Shown: positions 51,901-60,063, counted from the stretch's first letter. The stretch: 64,000 nt of DNA from Poriferisodalis sp965205175 (GCF_965205175.1 NZ_OZ242038.1:2418001-2482000); one strand, 5' to 3'. Translations and numbers: made by a program. The notes: generated by a model not told the origin, from the letters alone.

Positions 51901-52337
51901 GAGCGGGCGCACTGCAGTCCGATCTCGGACATGGCCTGTCGGAAGCGGTCGCGGTCCTCCGCGGTGTCGATCGCCTGCTCGGATGCCCCGATCATCTCCA
52001 CGCCGTAGCGGTCGAGCACGCCGCCTGCCGACAGCTGCGTCGCAAGATTCAGTGCCGTCTGACCGCCGAGCGTGGGCAGCAGCGCGTCGGGTCGTTCGCG
52101 GGCGATGATGGCCTCGAGCACGGCGGCGTCCAGCGGCTCGATGTAGGTGGCGTCGGCGAACTCGGGGTCGGTCATGATGGTGGCCGGGTTGGAGTTGGCC
52201 AGAATCACCCGGTAGCCCTCTTGGCGCAGCACCCTGCAGGCTTGCGTGCCCGAGTAGTCGAACTCGCAGGCCTGCCCGATGACGATGGGTCCCGAGCCGA
52301 TGATGAGGATCGAGTCGATGTCGTCGCGGCGCGGCAT
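48996..52337 (-). CDS. carB: carbamoyl-phosphate synthase large chain
   Basis: The product has 1113 residues, standard length. It has two ATP-grasp halves, each with a GSGPxxIGQ start (SILIIGSGPIVIGQA and VILGSGPNRIGQGIEFDY), and a C-terminal MGS-like allosteric domain. It makes carbamoyl phosphate with CarA for pyrimidines and arginine. Its ATG overlaps the carA stop by one base. Confidence 0.97.
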   Translation of the reverse strand: MPRRDDIDSILIIGSGPIVIGQACEFDYSGTQACRVLRQEGYRVILANSNPATIMTDPEFADATYIEPLDAAVLEAIIARERPDALLPTLGGQTALNLATQLSAGGVLDRYGVEMIGASEQAIDTAEDRDRFRQAMSEIGLQCARSAIAHTPEQARQALSEVGLPVIIRPAYILGGQGTGFAATAAEFETAAAAGLDASPISEILIEQSVKGWKEFELEVMRDRADNCVVVCAIENFDAMGVHTGDSITVAPTQTLSDVEYQQMRDAAFACMRRIGVETGGSNVQFAVNPEDGSQIVIEMNPRVSRSSALASKATGFPIAKIAARLAVGYTLDEIRNDITGETPASFEPTIDYVVTKIPRWAFEKLPGAAPVLGPQMQSVGEVMAIGRTFAESLQKALRSLEQGRFGLNADAGEPQYAQRSTSALIEAVRVATPERIFEMGELLRRGVDPAAICEATGVDPWFVDQMLAIVEERTALESVRGPDAMDRRSWRRAKQLGFADAQLAWLWGVDEAEVRAARLRAGVRATFKTVDTCAAEFDARTPYHYSTYEDEDEIRPGTRPRIVILGSGPNRIGQGIEFDYCCVHASFALRDAGYETVMVNCNPETVSTDYDTSDRLYFEPLTAEDVLNVIDAEDPVGVIVGLGGQTPLKLAAALPDALVCGTPADSIDLAEDRERWNALCAGLDIAQPSGGTAVGHAEAAAVCEQIGFPALVRPSYVLGGRAMTVVYDQDELAAAMSELAQFASLGREGGLSAQRPVLVDRFLEDAVEVDVDSLRDSTGAWMLGGIMEHVEQAGVHSGDSACAIPPPSLSAAAQQTIVTYTRKLAEALGVVGLLNVQFAVKAGEVFVIEANPRASRTVPFVAKATGVSLASAASRVMTGETLDALVASGALPGWARDQHLPGASPAPRYVAVKEAVLPFSRFPTVDTVLGPEMRSTGEVMGIDVSFGLAFAKSQIAAGEALPSGGMALLTLADRDKPDGLEAARQLQQLGFEIAATAGTAAYLRARGVAVNVEVAKLSADGHASSRGEDAVQLISAGRVALVVNTPRGRGAQLDGRHIRAAARAHHLPCLTTVAAARAAATGLSEWLASDLRVRPLQEIHAELDASMRRDRA

Positions 52338-53509
52338 CAGCGGCTCGCCTCGGGGTCGGCGCCGGCGCCGTGCCGGCGTGGTGCGGTGCGCCAGAACGAC
52401 GACATGAGGTCGGCGAAGCGGTCGAACAGGTAGCGCGAGTCATGCGGACCCGGGCTCGCCTCCGGGTGGTACTGCACGGCGAACGCCGGCACGTCGCGGG
52501 CCGCGAACCCTTCGAGCGTTCCGTCGTTGAGGCACACGTGGGTCTCCTCCACGCCGGGCACCGAGCCGGACTCGATGGCAAAGTTGTGGTTCTGGCTGGT
52601 GATCTCGATGCGGCCGGTGGCCTGCTCGCGCACTGGGACGTTTCCGCCGTGATGGCCGAAGGTCAGCTTGTAGGAGCGGCCGCCCAGGGCGAGCCCCAGC
52701 ACCTGCTGACCGAGGCAGATGCCGAAGATCGGCACGATGCCCAGCAGGTCGTCGAGCGCTGCGATGACGGCGCCTGCCATCTGCGGGTCGCCGGGTCCGT
52801 TGGACAGGAACACGCCGTCGGGTTCGCGTGCGAGCACGTCGGCGGCAGTGGTGGCAGCCGGCACCACCTCCACGGTGGCGATGCGCCCGAGGCCGACCGT
52901 GATGGCTCGCTTGACGCCCAAGTCGTAGGCCACGACGCGCCATGGGCCGTCGCCGACGGTGTAAGGCACCGCAGTGGTGACTTGGCTGACGAGGTCTACG
53001 CCTGCAGTGCCGGGCTCGGCTGCGGCCGCTGCCGCGAGGCGCTCCAGCGCATCGTCGACATGGACCGGCCCGAAGGCGGCGGGCATCGAGCCGAACTCGC
53101 GCACATGTCGGGTCAGCCGCCGCGTGTCCACCCCGGCGATGCCGGCGATGCCGTGACGGGCCAGATACGCGCCTAAGTCGGCATCGGCGCGCCAGCTGGA
53201 ACGGCGACGGGCCAAGTCCCGGACGACGACGCCCCGGCAGACCGGGCGGCGAGACTCGGCGTCAGCCGCTGCGGTGCCGTAGTTGCCGATGTGCGGGTAC
53301 GTGAAGGCGATGATCTGGCCCGCATACGACGGATCGGTGATGACTTCCTGGTACCCGGTCATGACCGTGTTGAACACGACCTCGCCGGTCGCCATGCACC
53401 CTGAGGCGCCCGGCTCTGCGGTGCCCGTTGATGCTGCAAGCGGTGCGCCGATCATGTCGCCGTCGAAGACGGTGCCGTCCGCCAGCACCAGTGCGCCAGG
53501 TGTGGTCAT
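52337..53509 (-). CDS. carA: carbamoyl-phosphate synthase small chain
   Basis: The product has 390 residues. The glutaminase triad region is FGICLGQQVLGLALGG (Cys) and YHPEASPGPHD (His, Glu). ALVLADGTVFDGDMIGAP is the N-terminal signature. ATG 53509 overlaps the pyrC stop as ATGA. Confidence 0.97.
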   Translation of the reverse strand: MTTPGALVLADGTVFDGDMIGAPLAASTGTAEPGASGCMATGEVVFNTVMTGYQEVITDPSYAGQIIAFTYPHIGNYGTAAADAESRRPVCRGVVVRDLARRRSSWRADADLGAYLARHGIAGIAGVDTRRLTRHVREFGSMPAAFGPVHVDDALERLAAAAAAEPGTAGVDLVSQVTTAVPYTVGDGPWRVVAYDLGVKRAITVGLGRIATVEVVPAATTAADVLAREPDGVFLSNGPGDPQMAGAVIAALDDLLGIVPIFGICLGQQVLGLALGGRSYKLTFGHHGGNVPVREQATGRIEITSQNHNFAIESGSVPGVEETHVCLNDGTLEGFAARDVPAFAVQYHPEASPGPHDSRYLFDRFADLMSSFWRTAPRRHGAGADPEASR

Positions 53510-54909
53510 CGAGTCGTTCCTGACGTGAGCGCAGCGACGGTGCCGACGTGGCCGCACAGCACCCCGTCAGCGACGACGGCGTGTCCGGCAACCACGGTCG
53601 CCAGCACCAGTGCGTGCATCTGGCGGTGGAGATGTGGCGTGTTGCGCGCCATGGAAGCGCTGCCGCGTGCAGCCGGCGTCCACGGCCGGTCGAGATCGAT
53701 CACCACCAGGTTCGCCGGCTGACCGGGCTCAATCGCGCCTCCGCCGAGGTGAGCTGCACCCGCCAGTGCCGCGGGCCGCCACGCTAGCGCATCCAGCGCC
53801 GTCAACAGAGGGATGTCGGGGTGGTCCAGCACGATGGCCGCACAGGTCTCCAGCGCTGCGACGCCTGGCGGTGCTTGTTCGAATGGCAGGTCTTTCGCCT
53901 GAGGCGGCACGGGCGAGTGACCGCTGACCACCGCGTCGATGGTGCGGTCGTTCACGCCGGCGACGAGCGCGTCACGGTCATGCGCGGTGCGGTAGGGCGG
54001 ATCGGCTCGCAGCAGCGTGTCGTAGCCCTCTGCGTCGGCATCGACGAACAGCAGGTGCTCGGCGGCGACCGATGCGGAGATGTCAATGCCTTCCGCCTTG
54101 GCTGCGCGCACCAGCTCGACCGTGCGGGCAGCGCTGATGCGATCCAGGTGCAGCCGCCCGTCGGTCATCCGTGCAGCACCGATGGCGGCGGCCGCCGCCA
54201 GCTCTTCGGAGGCAGCGGGCTCGCCGGCGAGACCCATGCGCGCAGAGACGGCGCCTTCGGCCATCGCCGCACCGCCTCCGAGCTGCGAGCAAGCCGGTCG
54301 CACCGACACCGTCGCGCCCAGCGGTCCGGCGTACTGCAAGGCGCGACGGAGCAGGCCGGCGTGCGCCAGCGGACCGACGTCGGTGAACCAGCGGACGCCG
54401 GCATCGGCCAGCTCCGCCATGGGCGACAGCCGGTGCCCTGCCCGATCGGCGCTGATCGTGGCGGCGGCGAGGACCGAGCAGCGCCCGCCGGTCGCTCGGT
54501 GGCGCAGCTGCGCCAGCTCGCCCAGCCGGTCGAGGGGGGGATCGGTGTCCGGCTGTGCGAGCACCGCCGTGAATCCGCCGAGCGCTGCGGCTGCCGTGGC
54601 GGTGGCGACGGTCTCGGCTTCCTCGTTGCCCGGCTCGCCGAGGCGGCAGAACAGGTCGACCAGACCGGAGCTCACCACGCAGCCCGCCGCGTCGATCACC
54701 GTGCCGGCACAGCGCGCAGCAGCTTCAGCGGTGTCGTCGTCTTGCGCGGCGGCGCTGCCGCGCTCAGTCGCGGACGGCGTCACTGCAGCGATCCGACCGT
54801 CGATCACGGCGATGTCGGCTCGGCGTCGGCCGGAGCGCTCGACGATCTCGCCGCCGGCGATCACCAGCGGAGCGCCTGTGCCCGGCGCGTGCGCCGCCGT
54901 CTCAGCCAT
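53506..54909 (-). CDS. pyrC: dihydroorotase homologue lacking metal ligands
   Basis: The product has 467 residues, the length of class I dihydroorotase, in the expected operon place. But key residues are missing. The HxH motif (normally DLHVHLREPG) reads DLFCRLGEPG, and the DHAPH segment reads GHSPV, so the catalytic Asp is lost. One His (EHLLF) remains. Inactive PyrC-like subunits that support aspartate transcarbamoylase are known in pseudomonads, and this protein may play that part. A catalytic dihydroorotase would then be needed elsewhere in the genome. It overlaps pyrB by 8 bp and carA by 4 bp. Confidence 0.88.
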   Translation of the reverse strand: MAETAAHAPGTGAPLVIAGGEIVERSGRRRADIAVIDGRIAAVTPSATERGSAAAQDDDTAEAAARCAGTVIDAAGCVVSSGLVDLFCRLGEPGNEEAETVATATAAAALGGFTAVLAQPDTDPPLDRLGELAQLRHRATGGRCSVLAAATISADRAGHRLSPMAELADAGVRWFTDVGPLAHAGLLRRALQYAGPLGATVSVRPACSQLGGGAAMAEGAVSARMGLAGEPAASEELAAAAAIGAARMTDGRLHLDRISAARTVELVRAAKAEGIDISASVAAEHLLFVDADAEGYDTLLRADPPYRTAHDRDALVAGVNDRTIDAVVSGHSPVPPQAKDLPFEQAPPGVAALETCAAIVLDHPDIPLLTALDALAWRPAALAGAAHLGGGAIEPGQPANLVVIDLDRPWTPAARGSASMARNTPHLHRQMHALVLATVVAGHAVVADGVLCGHVGTVAALTSGTTR

Positions 54910-56092
54910 CGGTCTCGTGCTCTATCACTTGACGCTCGGCCGTCGATGCCGATGACTGCCGATGACTGTTGTCAGGCACTGCTGTTCGGTCACTGCTGCT
55001 GATCGGTTCGGCAGCGGGCGTGAGGTCGGCGAGCGGTCCCGCACCGGGCAGCGCAGTGCTCGATCCGACCAAGCCGAACAGCACGGCCATGCGGGTCGCT
55101 ACGCCGTGGGACACCTGCCGGGTGATGAGCACCCGGTTCGCGGCCAAGTCCTCAAGCACCGCACCCGCGATCTCGATGCCGCGATTCACCGGGCCGGGAT
55201 GGGTGATGACGGCGCCTGGGCGCAGGCGCTCGGCTCGCTGCGCGGTGAGGCCGTAGCGGGCGGCGTACTCGGGAACAGACCCGATCAAGCCGTCTGCCAT
55301 GCGTTCGCGCTGGCAGCGCAGCAGTCCCACGACGTCGAGCTGGCCGAGCACGTCGTCGAGACTGTGGGAGATGTCGACACGGGCAGCGGCGTCGGCCGGC
55401 AGCCATCCGTCGATCCACTCACGGGGCGCCGCAGGCAACAAGGTGGGCGGCGCCACGAGCACGACGCCTGCGCCCAAGGCGGTGTAGGCCTCGATGTCGC
55501 TGCGGGCGACGCGGCTGTGGACGATGTCCCCCACGATCCCGATGCGCCGTCCCCACAGCGTGGGCACGTCGGCCGGCGTGTCGGCGGGACTGGCGCCGTT
55601 CGACGTGGCGCTCTCGGGACGGTGACCGTCTCGCAGCGGGCTGAAGTGCCGCCACAGCGTGTAGGCGTCCTGCAATCCTTGTGTGGGGTGGGCGTGCCAC
55701 CCGTCACCGCCGTTGACGACGGCAACTCGGTCGTCGGCCCAGCGCGCCATCTGTTCGGGCACGCCGGCGCTGCGGTGGCGGATGACCGCAGCGTCAATGC
55801 CCATGGCCTGAACGGTCTCGAAGGTGTCTCGCAGCGATTCGCCCTTGGCCAGCGACGACGACGCTGCTGCGAAGCTCAGCACGTCAGCGGAGAGTCGCTT
55901 GGCGGCGATCTCAAACGCCAGGCGGGTGCGAGTGGATTCCTCGAAGAAGAGTGTGGCCACGGTGCGGCCTCGCAAGGCGGGCACCTTGGGGATCGGCCTG
56001 CGGCCGACCTCGACGAAGCGATCTGTCAGCGCCAAGACGTCGGCAATGCCTTCGTCGCCGAGTTCGCGCAGTGTCAGCAGGTGACCGCTCAC
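54902..56092 (-). CDS. pyrB: aspartate carbamoyltransferase catalytic chain
   Basis: The product has 396 residues. The carbamoyl-phosphate loop FFEESTRTRLAFEIAAKRL and the second-chain loop SSLAKGESLRDT are intact; NGGDGWHAHPTQGLQDAYT and LRCQRERM are also present. An insert of ~20 residues (RDGHRPESATSNGASPADTP) and a ~55-residue polar C-terminal tail make it longer than usual. There is no pyrI. The ATG overlaps the pyrR stop as ATGA. Confidence 0.95.
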   Translation of the reverse strand: MSGHLLTLRELGDEGIADVLALTDRFVEVGRRPIPKVPALRGRTVATLFFEESTRTRLAFEIAAKRLSADVLSFAAASSSLAKGESLRDTFETVQAMGIDAAVIRHRSAGVPEQMARWADDRVAVVNGGDGWHAHPTQGLQDAYTLWRHFSPLRDGHRPESATSNGASPADTPADVPTLWGRRIGIVGDIVHSRVARSDIEAYTALGAGVVLVAPPTLLPAAPREWIDGWLPADAAARVDISHSLDDVLGQLDVVGLLRCQRERMADGLIGSVPEYAARYGLTAQRAERLRPGAVITHPGPVNRGIEIAGAVLEDLAANRVLITRQVSHGVATRMAVLFGLVGSSTALPGAGPLADLTPAAEPISSSDRTAVPDNSHRQSSASTAERQVIEHETDG

Positions 56093-56655
56093 TTGCGCAT
56101 CTCCCCCAGCAGCACGCCTTCGAGCGTGACGTCCACCATTTCGTCGCGGCTCGTGGGCAGGTTCTTGCCGACAAAGTCCGGGCGGATGGGCAGCTCTCGG
56201 TGACCACGGTCGATGACGACGGCGAGTTGGACGGCTCGCGGCCGCCCGAAGTCGTTGAGCGCATCGAGTGCGGCGCGGATGGTGCGGCCGGTGAACAGCA
56301 CGTCGTCGACCACCACGACGGTCATGCCGTCGAGGTCGAACGGGATGTCGGTGACCGCCTCGGCCATGACCGGCCGCAGCGCGATGTCGTCACGGTGCAT
56401 CACCACGTCGAGCGTGCCGAAGGGCACGTCGGTTCCTTCGATCTCGAACAGCAGCCGGACGATGCGCAGCGCGATCTGCACGCCCCCGGTCTGCAGGCCC
56501 ACGACGGCGACATCGGCCAAGCCGCTGTTGCGCTCGACGATCTCATGGCCGATGCGGGTCAGTGCCCGGTGAACCCCGCCGGCGTCCAAGACGGTGGTTC
56601 GCGCAACGAAGACGCCCCCGTACGGGGGCGTCATGCGTCGTTCGCGGTCTGCCAC
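56089..56655 (-). CDS. pyrR: PyrR, pyrimidine operon regulator / uracil phosphoribosyltransferase
   Basis: The product has 188 residues from GTG 56655, which has AGGAAGGA 7 bp upstream. HRALTRIGHEIVERN is the family N-terminus and MTVVVVDDVLFTGRTIRAAL is the PRPP-binding loop. It binds pyr mRNA in response to UMP. Residues 8-15 are encoded by a strong palindrome. A PyrR-loop match precedes the ribosome site, so the gene probably controls itself and the whole pyr operon. Confidence 0.95.
   Translation of the reverse strand: MADRERRMTPPYGGVFVARTTVLDAGGVHRALTRIGHEIVERNSGLADVAVVGLQTGGVQIALRIVRLLFEIEGTDVPFGTLDVVMHRDDIALRPVMAEAVTDIPFDLDGMTVVVVDDVLFTGRTIRAALDALNDFGRPRAVQLAVVIDRGHRELPIRPDFVGKNLPTSRDEMVDVTLEGVLLGEMRK
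56611..56632 (-). other. perfect 22-bp palindrome in pyrR codons
   Basis: The palindrome (left arm GACGCCCCCGT, right arm its exact complement) spans the eighth to fifteenth codons of pyrR, and starts 23 bp after the GTG. As RNA it would form a very stable stem with almost no loop, followed by UUCGUU. It could be an attenuator or translational block. Confidence 0.7.
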
Positions 56656-56679
56656 GCGCAGGTCCTTCCTGTCCGTACG

Positions 56680-56693
56680 AGCCTCACGGGACT
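56680..56693 (-). promoter_or_regulatory. PyrR RNA binding loop
   Basis: The minus-strand RNA AGUCCCGUGAGGCU fits the known PyrR anti-antiterminator consensus ARUCCNGNGAGGYU. It is closed by a CGAG/CUCG stem and ends about 10 nt before the pyrR ribosome site. In mycobacteria PyrR acts on translation through such a loop, and this placement suggests the same mode. Confidence 0.75.
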
Positions 56694-56760
56694 CGCTTCA
56701 CGGTCAGACCGCCAGCCTAACCGCGCTGCCCTAACCCCGATGCCAAGTGGCGACGCTGCG

Positions 56761-57132
56761 TCAGGCACATGCGGGCACGCCGGCACCCGACAGATCCGCG
56801 ACATCGAGCGCTTCGAGGCTCAACGCATGCCGGCCGCGTGCAGGCGTGAGGCCCCGCAGCATCACCGGCGCCCAGTCCAGCGAGACATCGGCTCGCACAG
56901 CATCGCCGCGCCGACACACCGTGCAAGCCGGAGCTGCGCAGCCCGGCGGCGGTGCGCACTGCCGGGTCGCACTGTTGCTGAGGGCGCACGCATCGAGCGT
57001 GGCTGTTGCCACCCGGCGCGCTTGGTCCGCTGCCTGGTTGCGCAGCCCGAGGGCCTGCGCAGTGTCTGCGGCAGCTGCACTGAACAGCGCGCACATCGTC
57101 GCCAGCGCCAGCGAGAGGATCGGTGCGCTCAC
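56761..57132 (-). CDS. TadE-like secreted or pilus-associated protein
   Basis: The product has 123 residues with an N-terminal hydrophobic helix (LSLALATMCALFSAAAAD) followed by an extracellular-type, Cys-containing domain (CAPPPGCAAPACTVC). It looks like the small TadE-neighbour proteins (Rv3654c-type) of actinobacterial Tad clusters. GTG 57132 overlaps the upstream stop as GTGA. Confidence 0.65.
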   Translation of the reverse strand: MSAPILSLALATMCALFSAAAADTAQALGLRNQAADQARRVATATLDACALSNSATRQCAPPPGCAAPACTVCRRGDAVRADVSLDWAPVMLRGLTPARGRHALSLEALDVADLSGAGVPACA

Positions 57133-57551
57133 TGCGGCGCTGCCAGATCGCCGGGCACGGCCGCCGCTGCCCGAGCCCGGACGGTGTCGGCGAACAGCGG
57201 CGACACCGACAGCGGGCAGTCCACTTCGACGCTGACGGCCGCGGGCGCGCCGTCGCTCCGCAGCCGATGCACGGTCGCTTCTACCTCGAAACCGGGATCA
57301 GCGGTGTCGCAATCGGACACTGCCGCAGCACCCACGATGCGCTCGGCGACGGCCTGAACGGCGCGCTGCATCTCGGCCGCATCGACGCCGTCTGGTGGCG
57401 ACGCTACGGCGCCGGCGGCGTAGTGCGCCGCCTCGATGCCTGCCGCGCGAACGCTGTGAGAGGCACGGGTCGCGTCGCCTGCGTAGTCCACCAGCCAGAC
57501 GCCGAACACCAGCACCGCTGCGACGCTGAGCATGCCGATGCTCTCATCCAT
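57129..57551 (-). CDS. TadE-like pseudopilin
   Basis: The product has 140 residues. One N-terminal helix (MLSVAAVLVFGVWLVDYAGD) is followed by a soluble domain. It has the MDESIGMLSVAAVLVF start of TadE-family minor pilins. It overlaps the next gene by 4 bp and probably helps assemble Flp pili. Confidence 0.7.
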   Translation of the reverse strand: MDESIGMLSVAAVLVFGVWLVDYAGDATRASHSVRAAGIEAAHYAAGAVASPPDGVDAAEMQRAVQAVAERIVGAAAVSDCDTADPGFEVEATVHRLRSDGAPAAVSVEVDCPLSVSPLFADTVRARAAAAVPGDLAAPQ

Positions 57552-57608
57552 CGACAGACACCCCTCGTGAGCAGGCTCGACCGAGCGAGTCCGCGTGCGC
57601 GTGCGGCA

Positions 57609-58025
57609 TCAGCACGGCGGCGGCAGCGGTGCCTGCAACGCTGCGCCTCGTGCGAACGACGGACGGCGGCAGGCCACGCCCAGCGCCCCCGCTGTTGCGA
57701 GCCAGCCGTGTGATGCGACGCGGACCGACACGATCACCGAGCAGGTGCCGTCGGTTCGCACCTCGACCGCAGTTGGCGTGACCGACGCGAGCTGCGCGGC
57801 ACGGCCGGCAGCGGCGCGGGAAGCGGTTGCGAGCGCGTCGGACGGCAGATCGGACTCGGCGCAGGTCCAGTCCGGTGGCAGCAGGTCGGTCACCGCGATG
57901 GCTGCCGCGTCGGCAGCGCCCTGCGCCACAGCTGCTCCGACTTGGCGGCCGAACAGCGAGATCACCAGCGCCATGAACACCGCCAAAACGCTGAACAGTC
58001 GCAGGATCGACAGCGAGCTACCCAT
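57609..58025 (-). CDS. TadE-like minor pilin
   Basis: The product has 138 residues with one N-terminal helix (LRLFSVLAVFMALVISLF) and a soluble, Cys-containing domain ending in QAPLPPPC. Length and topology match the other two genes in this run, so there are three related small membrane-anchored proteins in a row. Confidence 0.65.
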   Translation of the reverse strand: MGSSLSILRLFSVLAVFMALVISLFGRQVGAAVAQGAADAAAIAVTDLLPPDWTCAESDLPSDALATASRAAAGRAAQLASVTPTAVEVRTDGTCSVIVSVRVASHGWLATAGALGVACRRPSFARGAALQAPLPPPC

Positions 58026-58109
58026 GTCGCACCCGATGTCTCAAACTGTAGAGACGTTGACGTGTCGACCGGACAGCATCGTGCCTGCGGCGATGCAGCA
58101 TTGGTCGGG

Positions 58110-58307
58110 CTACCCCTTGCACGCGCCGCCGGCCCAGTTGCCGCCGACGGCATCGCACAGCTGTTTCGTTCTGATCTCTGCGTATTCGACGGAACCGTCG
58201 GTTTCGGGGGCGTTTGCCCCGAGCGTCGTCCACATCACTGCCACGACCAGCACCGAAGCGGCGACGGCGGCGGCAATGAAGATCAGCTTGGTGACTGGTG
58301 AGTCCAT
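58110..58307 (-). CDS. small pilin-like membrane peptide
   Basis: The product has 65 residues; AAGGAG precedes ATG 58307. A short polar head (MDSPVTKL) is followed by a 22-residue hydrophobic helix (IFIAAAVAASVLVVAVMWTT) and a polar tail with two Cys. The size and position next to tadC are those of Flp pilin, but the class III signal (Gly before Glu-Tyr/Phe) is not seen. Pilin is therefore only a hypothesis. Confidence 0.55.
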   Translation of the reverse strand: MDSPVTKLIFIAAAVAASVLVVAVMWTTLGANAPETDGSVEYAEIRTKQLCDAVGGNWAGGACKG

Positions 58308-58326
58308 GGTGGTGCTCCTTGTTTGT

Positions 58327-58372
58327 TTCGGGTGGCCTTCGGGGTTTGCTTCGGGTGGCCTTCGGGGTTTGG
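58327..58372. repeat. 23-bp direct repeat upstream of the pilin-like gene
   Basis: A 23-bp unit starting TTCGGGTGGCCTTCGGGG is repeated perfectly except for the last base at 58327 and 58350. It sits between tadC and the small pilin-like gene, just upstream of the latter's ribosome site. Confidence 0.8.
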
Positions 58373-58510
58373 TTCTGGGCTGGCTGCGGTTCGCTTGCTG
58401 GGTGGCTGGCGTCTGGGCGGGCCTTTGGTCAGCTGCTCGGCGGCTTCGCTTGCTCCGGTTGCGCAGGGCCAGGACCGGCTGCCCAAGGCCAGACGCTCTG
58501 GGACGGCGGC

Positions 58511-59278
58511 TCAGACGGACGGCAGCGTCATCACGATCGTCACCATCACCATCGCCGAGGCCACGACGGCCAGCAGCGCCGCCGACGCGCCCACGGACCG
58601 GCCCAGCCGGTCGATGGCTTCGCGGCGGCGGTCGTCGATGGCTCGGACCACGCGGTCCAGCACACGGTCCAGCAGCTGAGATGCGGCAGCGCCGGACCGT
58701 TCCGCCACGTCGACGGTGCGCAGCAGCGACGTGGTCGGTGAGTCCGCCAGCTGCGCGGCAACGGCTGCGAGCGGATCACGGCCGCCGATCACCGCAGCGT
58801 TGACCGCACCGGCGGCCGGGGCGAATGCCGGGTCCACCACACGCTCGGCCGCGTCGAGCACGGCCACGCTGATGGGCCGACCCGCCGCAACGAACAGGCG
58901 GATGCGACGCAGCCACATCAGCACCGCTCCGTCTAAGCGACGACGATGCCCCGACAGCACGACGGCAGCGATCACCGCCGGCACCGCCCACGACGCAACC
59001 ACCGCGGCCAGCAGCGCCCAGCCCAGCGCAGCGGCGGGTGCCGCAGTGCCCGCTGTGGGCAGTCGGCCACCGGCCACGAACCCGATGCCGACGGCCGCCA
59101 CCGCGACAACGACGGTGATCGTGGCCAGGCGAGGCGCACTCCAGCCCAGCGCGGCCAGTCGTCGGCGATTGCGCTGCTTGCGTTCGCTCGTCGAGAGCGA
59201 GCTGAGCGCCGCCGCAGCACCGAGACCCGCCACGATCCACAGCGCGCCAACACTCGGCGGCGGCAGTATCCCGGTCAT
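58511..59278 (-). CDS. tadC: TadC-like inner-membrane platform protein
   Basis: The product has 255 residues with membrane helices near 8-25, 50-70, 80-105 and 233-254 and a T2SF-type cytoplasmic domain (LRRIRLFVAAGRPISVAVLDAA, LRTVDVAERSGAAASQLLDRV). ATG 59278 overlaps the tadB stop as ATGA. Confidence 0.8.
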   Translation of the reverse strand: MTGILPPPSVGALWIVAGLGAAAALSSLSTSERKQRNRRRLAALGWSAPRLATITVVVAVAAVGIGFVAGGRLPTAGTAAPAAALGWALLAAVVASWAVPAVIAAVVLSGHRRRLDGAVLMWLRRIRLFVAAGRPISVAVLDAAERVVDPAFAPAAGAVNAAVIGGRDPLAAVAAQLADSPTTSLLRTVDVAERSGAAASQLLDRVLDRVVRAIDDRRREAIDRLGRSVGASAALLAVVASAMVMVTIVMTLPSV

Positions 59279-60063
59279 CGCAACATCTCCCACGCCGCGG
59301 CCAGCGGCCGGGCGCACACGGCCACCGCCACGACCGTCGCTGCGAGGCCAATGCGTTGACCCTGCGGACCGCTCAGCCACGCCCACGCGTCGGGGCTGAC
59401 CAGCGCACTGCCCAAGGCAATTGCGGCGCCAAGCGCTGCGGCCAGCCCGAGTTGTGGCAGGTTGGCTGCAACATGACGATGAAAGTGCCGGGCCGTCGCA
59501 GAAGCCTCCGCTGCCTCGGCTTCCACGACTTCCAGGATCGGCACCCATTCGCCTCCGCTGGAGGCCGCTACCGCCACGGCATCGGCCAGCCACGCAGCCA
59601 CTGCGCCCTGCTCGCCGCGTGCGAAGCGCACCGCAGCCGCCTCGACCCCGATGCTGCGGCATTCGGACACGAAATTGGCCACGGTGGGCCCAATCGGCCC
59701 AGACGCCAGCGGTGCCGAGGTCTCCAGCGCGTCCACGACGGTTCGCGAAACCTGTGCCTGGTTGGCCAGCACGGCGGCGAACTGCGCGACGGACTCCGCG
59801 GCGAGCACACGCTGGCGGCTGCGCACAACCACCGCGGCGCACCACGTACACATGCTGGCTACCGCGCCGGTCAGCCCGGCCGCTGCCGGGCCGAATGCCA
59901 GCCCGGCAACGAACGCTGCAACCCCGCTCGTCAGCCAAGGCCAGCGAACCGACGAACGCTCTGGGTGCGGTCCGGCGGCGCGCCGTTTCGCGCCGAGTTC
60001 GCCGAACAGGATCCACAGCGCGGCACCCGCGCCGACCATGCCGACAGCGACCGGCTTCAGCAC
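59275..60063 (-). CDS. tadB: TadB-like inner-membrane platform protein
   Basis: The product has 262 residues. It has N-terminal helices (5-20, 45-80), a T2SF cytoplasmic segment (VLANQAQVSRTVVDALETSAP) and C-terminal helices (about 205-255). GTG 60063 overlaps the end of the ATPase gene by 7 bp. Confidence 0.8.
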   Translation of the reverse strand: MLKPVAVGMVGAGAALWILFGELGAKRRAAGPHPERSSVRWPWLTSGVAAFVAGLAFGPAAAGLTGAVASMCTWCAAVVVRSRQRVLAAESVAQFAAVLANQAQVSRTVVDALETSAPLASGPIGPTVANFVSECRSIGVEAAAVRFARGEQGAVAAWLADAVAVAASSGGEWVPILEVVEAEAAEASATARHFHRHVAANLPQLGLAAALGAAIALGSALVSPDAWAWLSGPQGQRIGLAATVVAVAVCARPLAAAWEMLR

